DNA from: Streptomyces sp. RPA4-2 | GTDB lineage: Bacteria; Actinomycetota; Actinomycetes; Streptomycetales; Streptomycetaceae | Reading direction: 5' to 3' | DNA length: 64,000 nucleotides | Assembly (NCBI RefSeq): GCF_012273515.2 | Contig: NZ_CP050975.2 | Location: 8,308,001 to 8,372,000 of the forward strand | Shown here: piece by piece, positions 46,873-55,477 of the stretch | How positions within the stretch are numbered: position 1 is the first letter of the stretch | Layout: the number at the start of each line of letters is the position of its first letter | Made by a program: the position numbers and the translations under genes | Notes under the pieces: model-generated | The model's database searches: none | The model's input: only the letters and a program-made list of their open reading frames with translations | Told to the model about the DNA's origin: nothing

Positions 46873-46940
46873 CACCCACGAGCATCCGGGGCCGTGCCGA
46901 ATGCCTGATGGCAATCGGCCAGGTGTGGTTCGCTGCTCGG

Positions 46941-47516
46941 ATGACTCAGGACTTGGAGATCGTCACATTCGAATCCGCCGAGGCATTCGAGGCATGGCTC
47001 GGCGAGAACCACGCCGTCTCGCCCGGCGTCTGGCTCAAGCTTCGCAAGAAGGGCCCCGGAATCGTCGCTCTGGACTACGCCCAGGCACTCGAGGTGGCAC
47101 TCTGCTACGGCTGGATCGACGGCCAGAAGGCCAAGTTCGACGACCAGTGGTGGCTCCAGCGGTTCACTCCGCGCAAGCCGAGCAGCAAGTGGTCCAAGGT
47201 CAACCGGGACAAGGTGGCCGCCCTCATCGAGCAGGGCCGGATGCATCCGCCGGGGCAGGCCGAGGTCGACCGCGCCAAGGCGGACGGCCGCTGGGAGGCG
47301 GCCTACGACGGCGCGAAAACCGCAGCGGTGCCGGAGGACCTCATGGCGGCCCTGACCGCCGACCCGGCCGCGGCGGCGTTCTTCGAGACACTGGACCGGC
47401 AGAACCGCTTCGCGATCCTGTACCGGATCCAGGACGCCAAGAAGGCCGAGACCCGGGCGCGCCGGATCGAGAAGTACGTAGCGATGCTGGCGAAGGGCGA
47501 GAAGCTGCACCCGTAG
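46941..47516 (+). CDS. YdeI/OmpD-associated family protein
   Basis: This is 191 residues. EIVTFESAEAFEAWLGENHA, VWLKLRKKGPG, ALEVALCYGWIDGQKAKFDD and RFTPRKPSSKWSKVNRDKV are the standard blocks of this family. The C-terminal half contains the YdeI helical domain, ending KAETRARRIEKYVAMLAKGE. It is soluble, and some relatives are linked to peptide-antibiotic resistance, but the biochemical role is not established. The ATG at 46941 begins MTQDLEIV; the upstream open frame is IS debris. Confidence 0.85.
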   Translation: MTQDLEIVTFESAEAFEAWLGENHAVSPGVWLKLRKKGPGIVALDYAQALEVALCYGWIDGQKAKFDDQWWLQRFTPRKPSSKWSKVNRDKVAALIEQGRMHPPGQAEVDRAKADGRWEAAYDGAKTAAVPEDLMAALTADPAAAAFFETLDRQNRFAILYRIQDAKKAETRARRIEKYVAMLAKGEKLHP

Positions 47517-48241
47517 TCGCGGAGAGGAACCGGTCCGTGATGCCGGGGCTCCTGGCGCGCGCCTGTGGACCCGACAGCAGCCACCAACCGCCGTCGCTGA
47601 GCGTGTTGGAACGTCAGGGATCCTAAGCAGGCGGCCCGCTCAAGATCGAAGGCCCGCGTTTCACCCCCTTCCGCCGATCCGGGCCGGGGCGCGCGCTGAG
47701 GGCGGGACTGCGGAGCTTGCTGGGAGCGGCGGAGAACATGGGGGCCTTCGTGCCTCGGTGGGGAGCTGGGCCCAGGCGCACGGAGGCACGCCGGCGGTCG
47801 GTCCGGCTGACAGAGCGTGTGGTGGCTGCCGGGCCCTGCGGTGCCGGGGTCACGGCACCGCAGGGCTGAGCACGGGCGTCGGCGGCGCGATGACGATGAG
47901 AACGCCGCCGCGTGCTCGGCCGCCGGGAAGCCATGCGGATGCCCTCGGGCGAGGAAGGCATCCGAGGGTGCTTCCGGGGTGAAGCCGTCATGCCACTGAC
48001 GTCCGAGGTCTCCCCGGCGGCCGAGGGGAAATCTAGCCGGGCCGCACCTGCCAACCGCCCGGTCGAGCGCGGAATTTGCGCTTCTCTTACGGCCGGTCGG
48101 GGGCGACGTCAAGGTGCCGTCAAGGTCACCTGAGAAGGCGTCAGGAGATCATCAACGGACGACGTCGGTGGCCGAAGCCGGTCTCAGACTGAGCGGCACG
48201 GGGACACGGGCGACCGTCCGTGGCGTGACGTTGGAGGGCTC
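47517..48241. other. Region without a recognisable gene
   Basis: About 725 bases between the YdeI-type gene and a membrane-protein gene. Apart from one strong hairpin at 47834-47865 no feature was recognised; frames on both strands are short or low-complexity. Confidence 0.5.
47834..47865. terminator. Strong hairpin, probable terminator
   Basis: CCCTGCGGTGCCG and its exact complement form a 13-bp stem with a six-base loop. It is 318 bases past the YdeI-type stop, so it may instead belong to an unrecognised transcript. Confidence 0.6.
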
Positions 48242-49816
48242 GTGACTATCACGGCCGGTACCACGCGCAGTCCTGAGGCGGGGGCCGGGACCAGCGCACA
48301 GCCACAGCGCAGACCGGTCGCCCGACCCGGGGGTGGACCCGGGCCGCGGCCCGGAGGGGGGCCGTGGCCCGGTGGCCCGGAGCGTCGCCTCCGTCGCGAG
48401 ACCGTGGCCGCGTGGGCCGCTCTGCGCCGCCGCTACTGGGCATTTCTGCCCGCGCGGTTGCGTCTCCTGCGCGGGGCCACGGTCTCGCTCGCCGTCGCCC
48501 TGGCCCTGTTGCTCGCGCTGGCCGGGCTCGCTGCGACCAGCAACTGGGACACTGTCGCCGGCCGCGACGCGACGCGCACCACCAGCGCCGCCAACCTCGA
48601 CCTCGCCCTGAACGACATGGACGCGCAGGCCGCCAACATCCTGCTGTCCAGCGGCGACGCGGGCAAAGGACGTCTGGCGACGCCGTACGAGAAGGCGGTC
48701 GGTTTCTACGGAGGCGCGCGCCGCGCGATCGGTCACGACCTGCGCACGCTCGCCGTCGCCGCCCAGGGCGACCGCTCCGACGAACACACCGTGGAGTCCC
48801 TGACCGACGACTTCGCCGAGTACCAGGAGCTGATAGGCCGTGCCCTGGAGAACGACGGCCGCACCGGTGGCAAACCGGCCGCGCTCGCGGACTACCGCAA
48901 GGCCACCGACCTGCTGCAGAACCACCTCCTGCCAGGCGCACGGAAGCTGGTGGACTCCAACAACAGCGCGTTCAACACGCGATACACACATGCCCGTTCG
49001 ACCCTGGCAACCCAGCTTGCCGTCGCCGTCGTCCTCGGCGTACTGCTCCTCGTCTCGCTCGGCGTCCTCCAGTGGTACCTGGCCCGCCGTTTCCGCCGGA
49101 TCCTCAACCCCGGCGTCCTGGCCGCGACGGTGTGCGCGGTGCTCGCCGTCCTTCTCGGTGTCCAGGCGCTGTCGGCCACCGCCGAGCATCTGCGCGGGGC
49201 ACGACGTGATGCGTTCGACTCCGTCGTCGCGCTCTCCCGCGCCCGCGCGATCGCCTACGACGCGAACGCCGACGAGAGCCGCTATCTCCTCGACCCCGAG
49301 CGCCGGGATCGGTACGCGCAGGCCTTTCTGGCCAAGTCGCAGGAGTTGTACGGGCTCAAGGGCGCGACGCTCACCACGTACGACGACGGGTTGGCCACGA
49401 CGTGGCAGTCATACGGCTCCGACCACGGCGACCTGCGCTTCACCGGCGAGTTTCGGCGAGAACTCGACAACATCACCTTCGCCGGCGAGCGTGCCGCGGC
49501 GGAGAATACGGTCGAGACGTACGCCATGTACCAGCGCGACGACCGCAAGATCCGTGCCCTGGTTGGGCAGGGCAAGGAGCGTGAGGCCGTCGCGTTCTGC
49601 ATGGGCTGGGAGGCGGGCACGTCGAACGCGCACTTCGGGGCGTGGATGACGGCACTGGACAAGGTGACGGACATCAACCGCCAGCACTTCACCGCCTCGG
49701 TTCAGGCCGGCCGCTCGGCAGTGGGGGATCTGCTGCCCGGGGCTCTGGGAGCCCTCGTCTCGGCGGCTGCGCTCACCGCCCTCGGGTTGCGGCCGCGCCT
49801 TGCCGAGTTCCGCTGA
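48242..49816 (+). CDS. Large membrane protein with two extracellular helical domains
   Basis: This is 524 residues. A Pro/Gly-rich cytoplasmic start of about 50 residues precedes four predicted membrane helices, near 78-98 (ATVSLAVALALLLALAGLA), 245-266, 283-303 and 500-516. Helical domains of about 145 and 195 residues lie outside between helices 1-2 and 3-4, in the style of four-helix-bundle sensor domains. No kinase, HAMP or methyl-accepting domain follows. The GTG has GGAGGG five bases upstream. Function unknown; it may sense or signal with partners encoded elsewhere. Confidence 0.75.
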   Translation: MTITAGTTRSPEAGAGTSAQPQRRPVARPGGGPGPRPGGGPWPGGPERRLRRETVAAWAALRRRYWAFLPARLRLLRGATVSLAVALALLLALAGLAATSNWDTVAGRDATRTTSAANLDLALNDMDAQAANILLSSGDAGKGRLATPYEKAVGFYGGARRAIGHDLRTLAVAAQGDRSDEHTVESLTDDFAEYQELIGRALENDGRTGGKPAALADYRKATDLLQNHLLPGARKLVDSNNSAFNTRYTHARSTLATQLAVAVVLGVLLLVSLGVLQWYLARRFRRILNPGVLAATVCAVLAVLLGVQALSATAEHLRGARRDAFDSVVALSRARAIAYDANADESRYLLDPERRDRYAQAFLAKSQELYGLKGATLTTYDDGLATTWQSYGSDHGDLRFTGEFRRELDNITFAGERAAAENTVETYAMYQRDDRKIRALVGQGKEREAVAFCMGWEAGTSNAHFGAWMTALDKVTDINRQHFTASVQAGRSAVGDLLPGALGALVSAAALTALGLRPRLAEFR

Positions 49817-50087
49817 AGCGCGGACTCGCTCACCAGGTAGGGGAACGGGTTCCCCGTGTTCAGCCGCGATCCTTGGCCGCCCATGGCGTCACGCGGCCAA
49901 ATGGCCGGGGAAGATGTGGGGTTGTGCTGGGCAGTCGGTCGGCCCGATGTGTGGCTCGCCTGCTGGGAGTTGCTTCGTCAGGAGCCGTACCGAAGGCGAC
50001 CGGCCGGCCGGCGTCATCGCTGCCGCCCCGCCGGCCCGGCTGCCGAATCGCCCGCCGGCCGAACCCCCAGGCCGGCACACCCCAAGA

Positions 50088-51680
50088 TCAATCGCGGGGT
50101 GGCGCGTAAGCGTCCGCGAGTCGCGCCTCCTCCAGGTCCAGCGAGCGTTGCAGGCGGCGGCGGGTCGTGTCGCTGATGCGGTGGTGGTCGTACAGGCGCT
50201 GGAGCTCGGCCTCCTCGACCGTGATCAGGTCGCGTCGTAGCTGGCGGTAGGTGAGGTCGGCGGATTCCGTCGGAGCGCCGTCGCCGTCGGCCTGCCCGAG
50301 GCGATCGCTCGCGTCGTCGAGGCGGGCCGTCAGGCCCCGGCGGAGGCGGTCGAGGACGACGTCGGGGACGGCCTCCAGTTCGGAGATCTCGTCCAGGCGG
50401 CTCAGGCCCGCGTTCGCCAGGCTGCAGCGGGCCGCGGCCTCCTCACGTTCGGTGTGGTCGGGTTCGAGGGCGATGCCCGAGCGGCGGACGACGGAAGCCA
50501 GTGTGAAGCCCTGGACGACGAGCGTGACGACCACGACCGAGGTGGTCAGGACGAGGACGAGGGGGCGTTCCGAGAGAGCGTCCCCGGCCTTCGTGGTCAC
50601 CGGAATGGACAGGGCGGCGGCCAAGGGGACTACGCCCCGAGTGCCCGCCCAGGTCAGTACGACCGGCACCCGCCAGTTCATACGCTGGATCCCGCCCTTG
50701 CGCTGCACCACGGCCGACAGGGGCGCCAGCCACAGCATGCGCATGGTGATCAGCGTGGCGGCGACGGCGAGCGCGTACAGCGGCCAGGCCCGACTGCCGT
50801 CGGACAGGGCCCGCACCTGGGCCGGCAGCGCCAGCCCGATGAGCGAGAACACCACGCTCTCCAGAAGGAAGACCACCGTTCCGTAGACGGCGTGCAGTTG
50901 GAGGCGAATGCGCGCGTTGGTGAGGCGGTCGCCCCGGCCGCCGAGGACGACCCCGGCCACCACGACGGAGGTGACACCCGAGGCGTGCGCGGCCTCGGCC
51001 AGGACGTAGGCCGCATACGGGGTGACGAGGGCGATCACGGTCTCCAGGACGGGGTCCTCGGTGCGCCGCCGGATGAGCGTCACCACGCCCGCGACCGCGG
51101 CACCGATGACCATGCCGCCACCCGCCAGCAGCGCGAACTCTCCCGCTGCCGAACCCCAGCCAACGGCCGCCGATGCCACGGCGATGCTCACCGCGACCCG
51201 AAAGAGGACGAGGGAGGTCGCGTCATTGAAGAGGCTCTCGGCCTGGACCAGCACCTGGACCTTGGGCGGCAGCGCCAGCCGTCTGCCGAGCGCGGTGACC
51301 GCCACCGGGTCGGTGCTCGCGAGCACCGCGCCCAGTACGAACGCCATCTGCCACGACAGGGGCGTGACCAGGGAGGCGACCGCCCCGACCGCGGCCGCCG
51401 AGGCCAGGACGAGCCCTATCGACAGCACCCCGACCGGTTTCCACACGGCGCGCAGCTCGCGCCAGGGCAGTTCCTCGGCACTCGCGTACAGGAGTGGCGG
51501 CAGTACGACGAGGCCGACGATCTCGGGGCTGATCTGGATCTCCGGCGTGCCCGGCAGCAGTGCGACGGCGAGGCCCGCGACCACGAGCAGGGAGGGCGCG
51601 GGGATCCGCCAGCGGCGCGCGAAGGTGGCCACCACGGTGGCGAGGACCACGAGAGCCAGGACTGTCCCTACACTGCGCAT
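50088..51680 (-). CDS. Na+/H+ antiporter, CPA1 (NhaP) family
   Basis: This is 530 residues with about 12 membrane helices. The ion-binding ND motif is in AESLFNDATSLVLF, and the earlier STDPVAVTALG and PPLLYASAEELPWRELR are typical of NhaP/NHE-like exchangers, as is TWAGTRGVVPLAAALSIP. A cytoplasmic tail of about 120 residues follows, with helical, acidic sequence (EREEAAARCSLANAGLSRLD). It exchanges Na+ or K+ for H+ across the membrane. Divergent from kdpD, which suggests a shared role in cation balance. Confidence 0.92.
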   Translation of the reverse strand: MRSVGTVLALVVLATVVATFARRWRIPAPSLLVVAGLAVALLPGTPEIQISPEIVGLVVLPPLLYASAEELPWRELRAVWKPVGVLSIGLVLASAAAVGAVASLVTPLSWQMAFVLGAVLASTDPVAVTALGRRLALPPKVQVLVQAESLFNDATSLVLFRVAVSIAVASAAVGWGSAAGEFALLAGGGMVIGAAVAGVVTLIRRRTEDPVLETVIALVTPYAAYVLAEAAHASGVTSVVVAGVVLGGRGDRLTNARIRLQLHAVYGTVVFLLESVVFSLIGLALPAQVRALSDGSRAWPLYALAVAATLITMRMLWLAPLSAVVQRKGGIQRMNWRVPVVLTWAGTRGVVPLAAALSIPVTTKAGDALSERPLVLVLTTSVVVVTLVVQGFTLASVVRRSGIALEPDHTEREEAAARCSLANAGLSRLDEISELEAVPDVVLDRLRRGLTARLDDASDRLGQADGDGAPTESADLTYRQLRRDLITVEEAELQRLYDHHRISDTTRRRLQRSLDLEEARLADAYAPPRD

Positions 51681-51914
51681 GCCATCCCTTTGGTCATGAG
51701 AAGGAGACCTTGTGGCTCCCTGCCGACCAGACTTCCCGGCACACCGCTTTCACCCTATCGGGCCAGGGCCCGTCAAAGCAGTGTCAACGTCCATGTGACG
51801 GGCGCCAAGGATGCGTCAATGAGCGCGCCGAGCGACTCGCACAAGCGCTTCGGTAGGGGTGCAACCCTTCCCTGCGGGGAATTGATCTCCAGTGAGCGGA
51901 GCGCCTCGGCTGCG

Positions 51915-51998
51915 ATGAGTGACGTACGGACCGATATGAGTGACGTACGGACCGGCGGGGGTGAGGTACGGCCCGGTGCGGGTGATGTACGGCCCGGT
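51915..51998 (+). repeat. 21-bp tandem repeat at the kdpD start
   Basis: Four 21-base units (51915, 51936, 51957, 51978) encode MSDVRTD, MSDVRTG, GGEVRPG and AGDVRPG. The first two are nearly identical and both begin with ATG. Confidence 0.88.
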
Positions 51999-54479
51999 CT
52001 GCTGAAGGTCTACCTGGGGGCGGCCCCGGGGGTCGGCAAGACCTACCGCATGCTCGACGAGGGGCGACGCAGGGCGGCGCGCGGCGCCGATGTGGTGGTG
52101 GGATTCGTGGAGTGCCACGGGCGCCAGGGCACGGAGGCGATGCTCGACGGCCTGGAGGTCATCCGGCGTGCGCCCTGCGCCTATCGTGGCGGGGAGTTCG
52201 AGGAGATGGACCTGGCCGCGGTCCTCGCGCGGCGTCCGCAGGTCGCGCTGGTGGATGAGTTCGCCCACAGCAACGTGCCGGGAGGCGGTCGCAACCCCAA
52301 GCGATGGCAGGACATCGAGGAGCTGCTCGCCGCCGGGATCGACGTCATCACGGCGCTCAACATCCAGCACCTGGAGTCCCTCAACGACGTCGTCGAGAAG
52401 ATCACGCGGGTGCCGCAGCGCGAGACGGTGCCCGACGAGGTCGTACGACGGGCGCAGCAGATCGAGCTCGTGGACATTCCGCCGGAGGGGCTGCGCCGCC
52501 GGATGGCGCACGGCAACATCTACGCGCCCGAGAAGGTCGATGCCGCCCTCGCCAACTACTTCCGCCCCGGCAACCTGACCGCCCTGCGTCAGCTCGCCCT
52601 GCTGTGGGTCGCCGACCGGGTCGATGAGGCGCTGCAGTCGTACCGCTCCGAGCACGGCATCGGCGGGGTGTGGGAGACCCGGGAGCGGGTCGTGGTCGCG
52701 CTCACCGGGGGGCCCGAGGGAGACACCCTCATCCGGCGGGCCGCGCGCATCGCCGACCGGTCGGCCGGCGGCGATCTGCTCGCCGTACACGTGACCCGCA
52801 GCGACGGTCTCGCCGCGGGTGCCTCGTACGCTTCCCTGGCCCGGCAGCGGCGGCTCATCGATGACCTCGGCGGGAGCTACCACTCGGTCGTCGGTAACGA
52901 CGTGGCCACCGCCCTGGTCGAGTTCGCCCGCGTGGAGAACGCCACCCAACTCGTCCTGGGCACCAGCCGCCGCGGCCGCCTCGAACGCTTCGTCACCGGG
53001 CGCGGCACCGGCGAGACGGTCGTCGGCCTCTCCGGCGACATCGACATCCACACGGTCACGCACGAACGCGCCGGACGCGGCACGCTGCTGCCCTCCCGCC
53101 GCCGTACCCTCTCGACCGTACGCAGAATCGCGGGCCCGGTGGCCGGACTGCTGCTGCCCGTGGCACTCACCCTGCTGCTGAATCCGGACACGGCACGCGA
53201 CAGGCTCAACCTCACCAGCGAGGCTCTGCTCTTCCTGCTCACTGTGGTGGGTGTGGCCTGCATAGGCGGGGTTGTGTCGGCGGTGATCGCGTCGGTGACG
53301 GCGTCGCTGCTGCTCAACTACTGGTTCATCCCGCCCGTCGGCCGGTTCACCCTCGACGATCCGAACGCGTTGCTGGCTCTTGCGGTCTTCGCGGTGGTGG
53401 CCGCCGTGGTCGCCGGTGTCGTCGATCGCTCCCTGCGCCTGTCGCGGCGCTCGGCCCGGGCCACCGCGGAGGCGGAGACCATGTCGTCGCTCGCCGGCAC
53501 CATCGTGCGCGGGGGTGCGACGATCCCGGCGCTGGTGGAACGGACCCGCGAGACGTTCGGGATGGACTCCGCGGAGCTGGTGGACGAGCCGCCCGGAGAG
53601 GACGGCGTCACGGCCGTACCCGCGGGGCCCGGCGCCTTCCTGGTCTTGCGCGGTCGCACTCTTCCGTCGTCCGAGCGGCGCGTCCTTGCGGCCTTCGCCG
53701 CGCACGTGGGGTCGGCGGTCGAGCGGGCCCGGCTCGCGGAGGCCGCCGCCGAGGTGGAGCCGGTCCGGGCGGCCGATCGGATGCGTACGGCGTTGTTGCG
53801 GGCGGTCGGTCACGACCTGCGGACCCCGCTCGCCGCCGGCTGGGCGGCCGTCGCCTCGCTGCGCAGCCGTGACGTCGAGTTCTCCGCCGCGGACCGCGAC
53901 GAACTCCTCGCCACCGCGGACGAGTCGATGGCCAAGCTGAACCGGCTGGTGGAGAACCTGCTCGACCTCAGCCGTCTTCAGGCGGGGGTGCTCACGCTGA
54001 ACCTGCGGGCTACGGCATTGGAAGAGGTTCTCCCGGCCGCGCTGGCCGACACCTCCGAAGTCGAGGTGGGGGACCTGGTGGAGGTTCCCGCCGTGCTGGC
54101 CGATCCGCCCTTGCTCGAGCGGGTGATCGCCAACCTCGTCGCCAACGCCGCCCGGCACAGTCCGGCCGGGCGCAAGGTGCTGCTGACCGCCAGCGCCCAC
54201 GCGGGCCGCGTCGAAGTCCGTGTCGTCGACCGGGGCCCCGGTCTGCCGCCCACCGACCGCGAGCGCCTCTTCGAACCCTTCCAGCGCCTCGGCGACACCG
54301 ACAACGCCACCGGACTCGGTCTGGGCCTGGCACTCTCGCGGGGCCTGACCGAGGCGATGGACGGCACGCTCACCCCGGAGGACACTCCTGGCGGGGGCCT
54401 GACCATGGTGCTGTCGCTGCCCTTCGCCGAGCGGGCGGAGCAGCCTGGTGGTACGCAGAGCGTAGGAGGCAGCGTATGA
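51915..54479 (+). CDS. kdpD: KdpD-type sensor histidine kinase
   Basis: This is 854 residues from the ATG at 51915. After a four-unit repeat come the KdpD domain with Walker A APGVGKT (K42), FVECHGRQGTEAML and DEFAHSNVPGGGRNPKRWQD, then a UspA-like domain (LVLGTSRRGRLERFVTGRGT). Four membrane helices (about residues 405-500, including NYWFIPPVGRFTLDDPNALL) and a GAF-like region follow. The kinase has H633 in AVGHDLRTPLAAG, N-box NLVANAARHSPAG and GLGLGLALSRG. KdpD controls K+ uptake by sensing K+ and turgor with the regulator KdpE. No KdpE or kdpFABC genes are in the window. In-frame ATGs at 51936 and 51819 are alternatives. Confidence 0.9.
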   Translation: MSDVRTDMSDVRTGGGEVRPGAGDVRPGLLKVYLGAAPGVGKTYRMLDEGRRRAARGADVVVGFVECHGRQGTEAMLDGLEVIRRAPCAYRGGEFEEMDLAAVLARRPQVALVDEFAHSNVPGGGRNPKRWQDIEELLAAGIDVITALNIQHLESLNDVVEKITRVPQRETVPDEVVRRAQQIELVDIPPEGLRRRMAHGNIYAPEKVDAALANYFRPGNLTALRQLALLWVADRVDEALQSYRSEHGIGGVWETRERVVVALTGGPEGDTLIRRAARIADRSAGGDLLAVHVTRSDGLAAGASYASLARQRRLIDDLGGSYHSVVGNDVATALVEFARVENATQLVLGTSRRGRLERFVTGRGTGETVVGLSGDIDIHTVTHERAGRGTLLPSRRRTLSTVRRIAGPVAGLLLPVALTLLLNPDTARDRLNLTSEALLFLLTVVGVACIGGVVSAVIASVTASLLLNYWFIPPVGRFTLDDPNALLALAVFAVVAAVVAGVVDRSLRLSRRSARATAEAETMSSLAGTIVRGGATIPALVERTRETFGMDSAELVDEPPGEDGVTAVPAGPGAFLVLRGRTLPSSERRVLAAFAAHVGSAVERARLAEAAAEVEPVRAADRMRTALLRAVGHDLRTPLAAGWAAVASLRSRDVEFSAADRDELLATADESMAKLNRLVENLLDLSRLQAGVLTLNLRATALEEVLPAALADTSEVEVGDLVEVPAVLADPPLLERVIANLVANAARHSPAGRKVLLTASAHAGRVEVRVVDRGPGLPPTDRERLFEPFQRLGDTDNATGLGLGLALSRGLTEAMDGTLTPEDTPGGGLTMVLSLPFAERAEQPGGTQSVGGSV

Positions 54480-54546
54480 GCCCCGAAAGGCGTACCAGGA
54501 CGCGGGGCTCGGAGCCGGCGCGTCGAGCGAGGGAGGTGACGGCGTG

Positions 54547-55296
54547 ATGACCGGTTATCCGCTCCGGGACCGGCTCGCCCTGGTGGCGGGCCTTGTGGCC
54601 CCCTTCCTGGTGGCGCTCGTCCTGGTGCCCTTCCGTACGGATCTCTCGCGTACGAACGCGGCGCTGATCCTGGTCGTGGTGGTCGTCGCGGTAGCCGCCC
54701 TCGGGAACCGTCTGGCAGGCGCGCTCGCGGCGCTTTCGGCCGCGGCCTGGTTCGACTTCTTCCTCACCCGTCCGTACCAGACCTTCGACATCACCGCGTC
54801 CGGCGACATCGAGACGGGCGTCCTGCTGCTGATTGTCGGCCTGATCGTGTCCCAGCTCGCCGCCCGCGCACGCCGCCTCGAAGTGATCACCGTGACGGAC
54901 GCGGGTTACCTCGCCCGTCTCCATGAGACGGCCGACCTCGCCCAGTCGGCGAAGTCCTCGGACACCGTGGTCGACCACGTCCGTCGCGAACTGACCGAAC
55001 TGCTCGATCTGCGCGGCTGCCGCTTCGAGTACGGCACCCTCATGGGGCAGCCGCCACGCCTGGAACAGAACGGGAACGTGGCGGTCGGGCGGCGGCGCTG
55101 GGACGTCGACGCGAGCGGCTGGCCGGACGGCGAGATCGAGCTGCGTACGTACGGCAACGGCCAGTACCGCGGCCGCTTCATGCTCACCCCCGGTCCGGGC
55201 CCCGTGCCCCCGCTCCAGGCCCGTCTGGTCGCGGTCACCCTCGCGGACCAGACGGGCGCGGCCCTCAACGCGGCGGGACCGGCGAAGGACGGCTGA
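54547..55296 (+). CDS. DUF4118 membrane sensor-like protein
   Basis: This is 249 residues. Four membrane helices with the DUF4118 pattern (AAWFDFFLTRPYQTFDITAS, like the NYWFxPP region of KdpD) lie at about residues 10-105. A GAF-like cytosolic domain follows (TVVDHVRRELTELLDLRGCR) and ends in LVAVTLADQTGAAL. It is in effect the sensor part of KdpD without the kinase. The ATG follows GGGAGGTGA, and the gene is 67 bases after kdpD on the same strand, so the two are co-transcribed and may interact. A GTG one codon earlier is also possible. Confidence 0.82.
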   Translation: MTGYPLRDRLALVAGLVAPFLVALVLVPFRTDLSRTNAALILVVVVVAVAALGNRLAGALAALSAAAWFDFFLTRPYQTFDITASGDIETGVLLLIVGLIVSQLAARARRLEVITVTDAGYLARLHETADLAQSAKSSDTVVDHVRRELTELLDLRGCRFEYGTLMGQPPRLEQNGNVAVGRRRWDVDASGWPDGEIELRTYGNGQYRGRFMLTPGPGPVPPLQARLVAVTLADQTGAALNAAGPAKDG

Positions 55297-55350
55297 CACC
55301 GGGGAGTGCGGGGGCGTGCGATGCCAGGGCAGCGGTCACGTCGGCACGGC

Positions 55351-55415
55351 TGACGGACGCATACGGGACGAGATGACGGACGCATACGGGACGAGATGAC
55401 GGACGCATACGGAAC
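55351..55415 (+). repeat. 23-bp tandem repeat upstream of the TrkA-N gene
   Basis: Copies of TGACGGACGCATACGGGACG plus three bases start at 55351, 55374 and 55397; the third is partial. They lie 60 bases before the next gene start. Confidence 0.88.
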
Positions 55416-55477
55416 GTTGACGCCGAACCGTTGCCCACCCGGAACCGGGTGCGTCCGCGCTGCCGTTCTTGACTGGT

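Noticed and set aside
47620..47630. Another GCCGGC scar at TCCTAAGCAG
   Set aside because: The flanking base does not fit the GC-TAAG-GC form and there is no coding frame or paralogous copy to show what the original was.
50454..51914. A 490-residue N-terminal extension of KdpD, because the frame is open from 50454
   Set aside because: It lies antisense to the antiporter gene and has shadow-like composition; KdpD domains begin after 51998.
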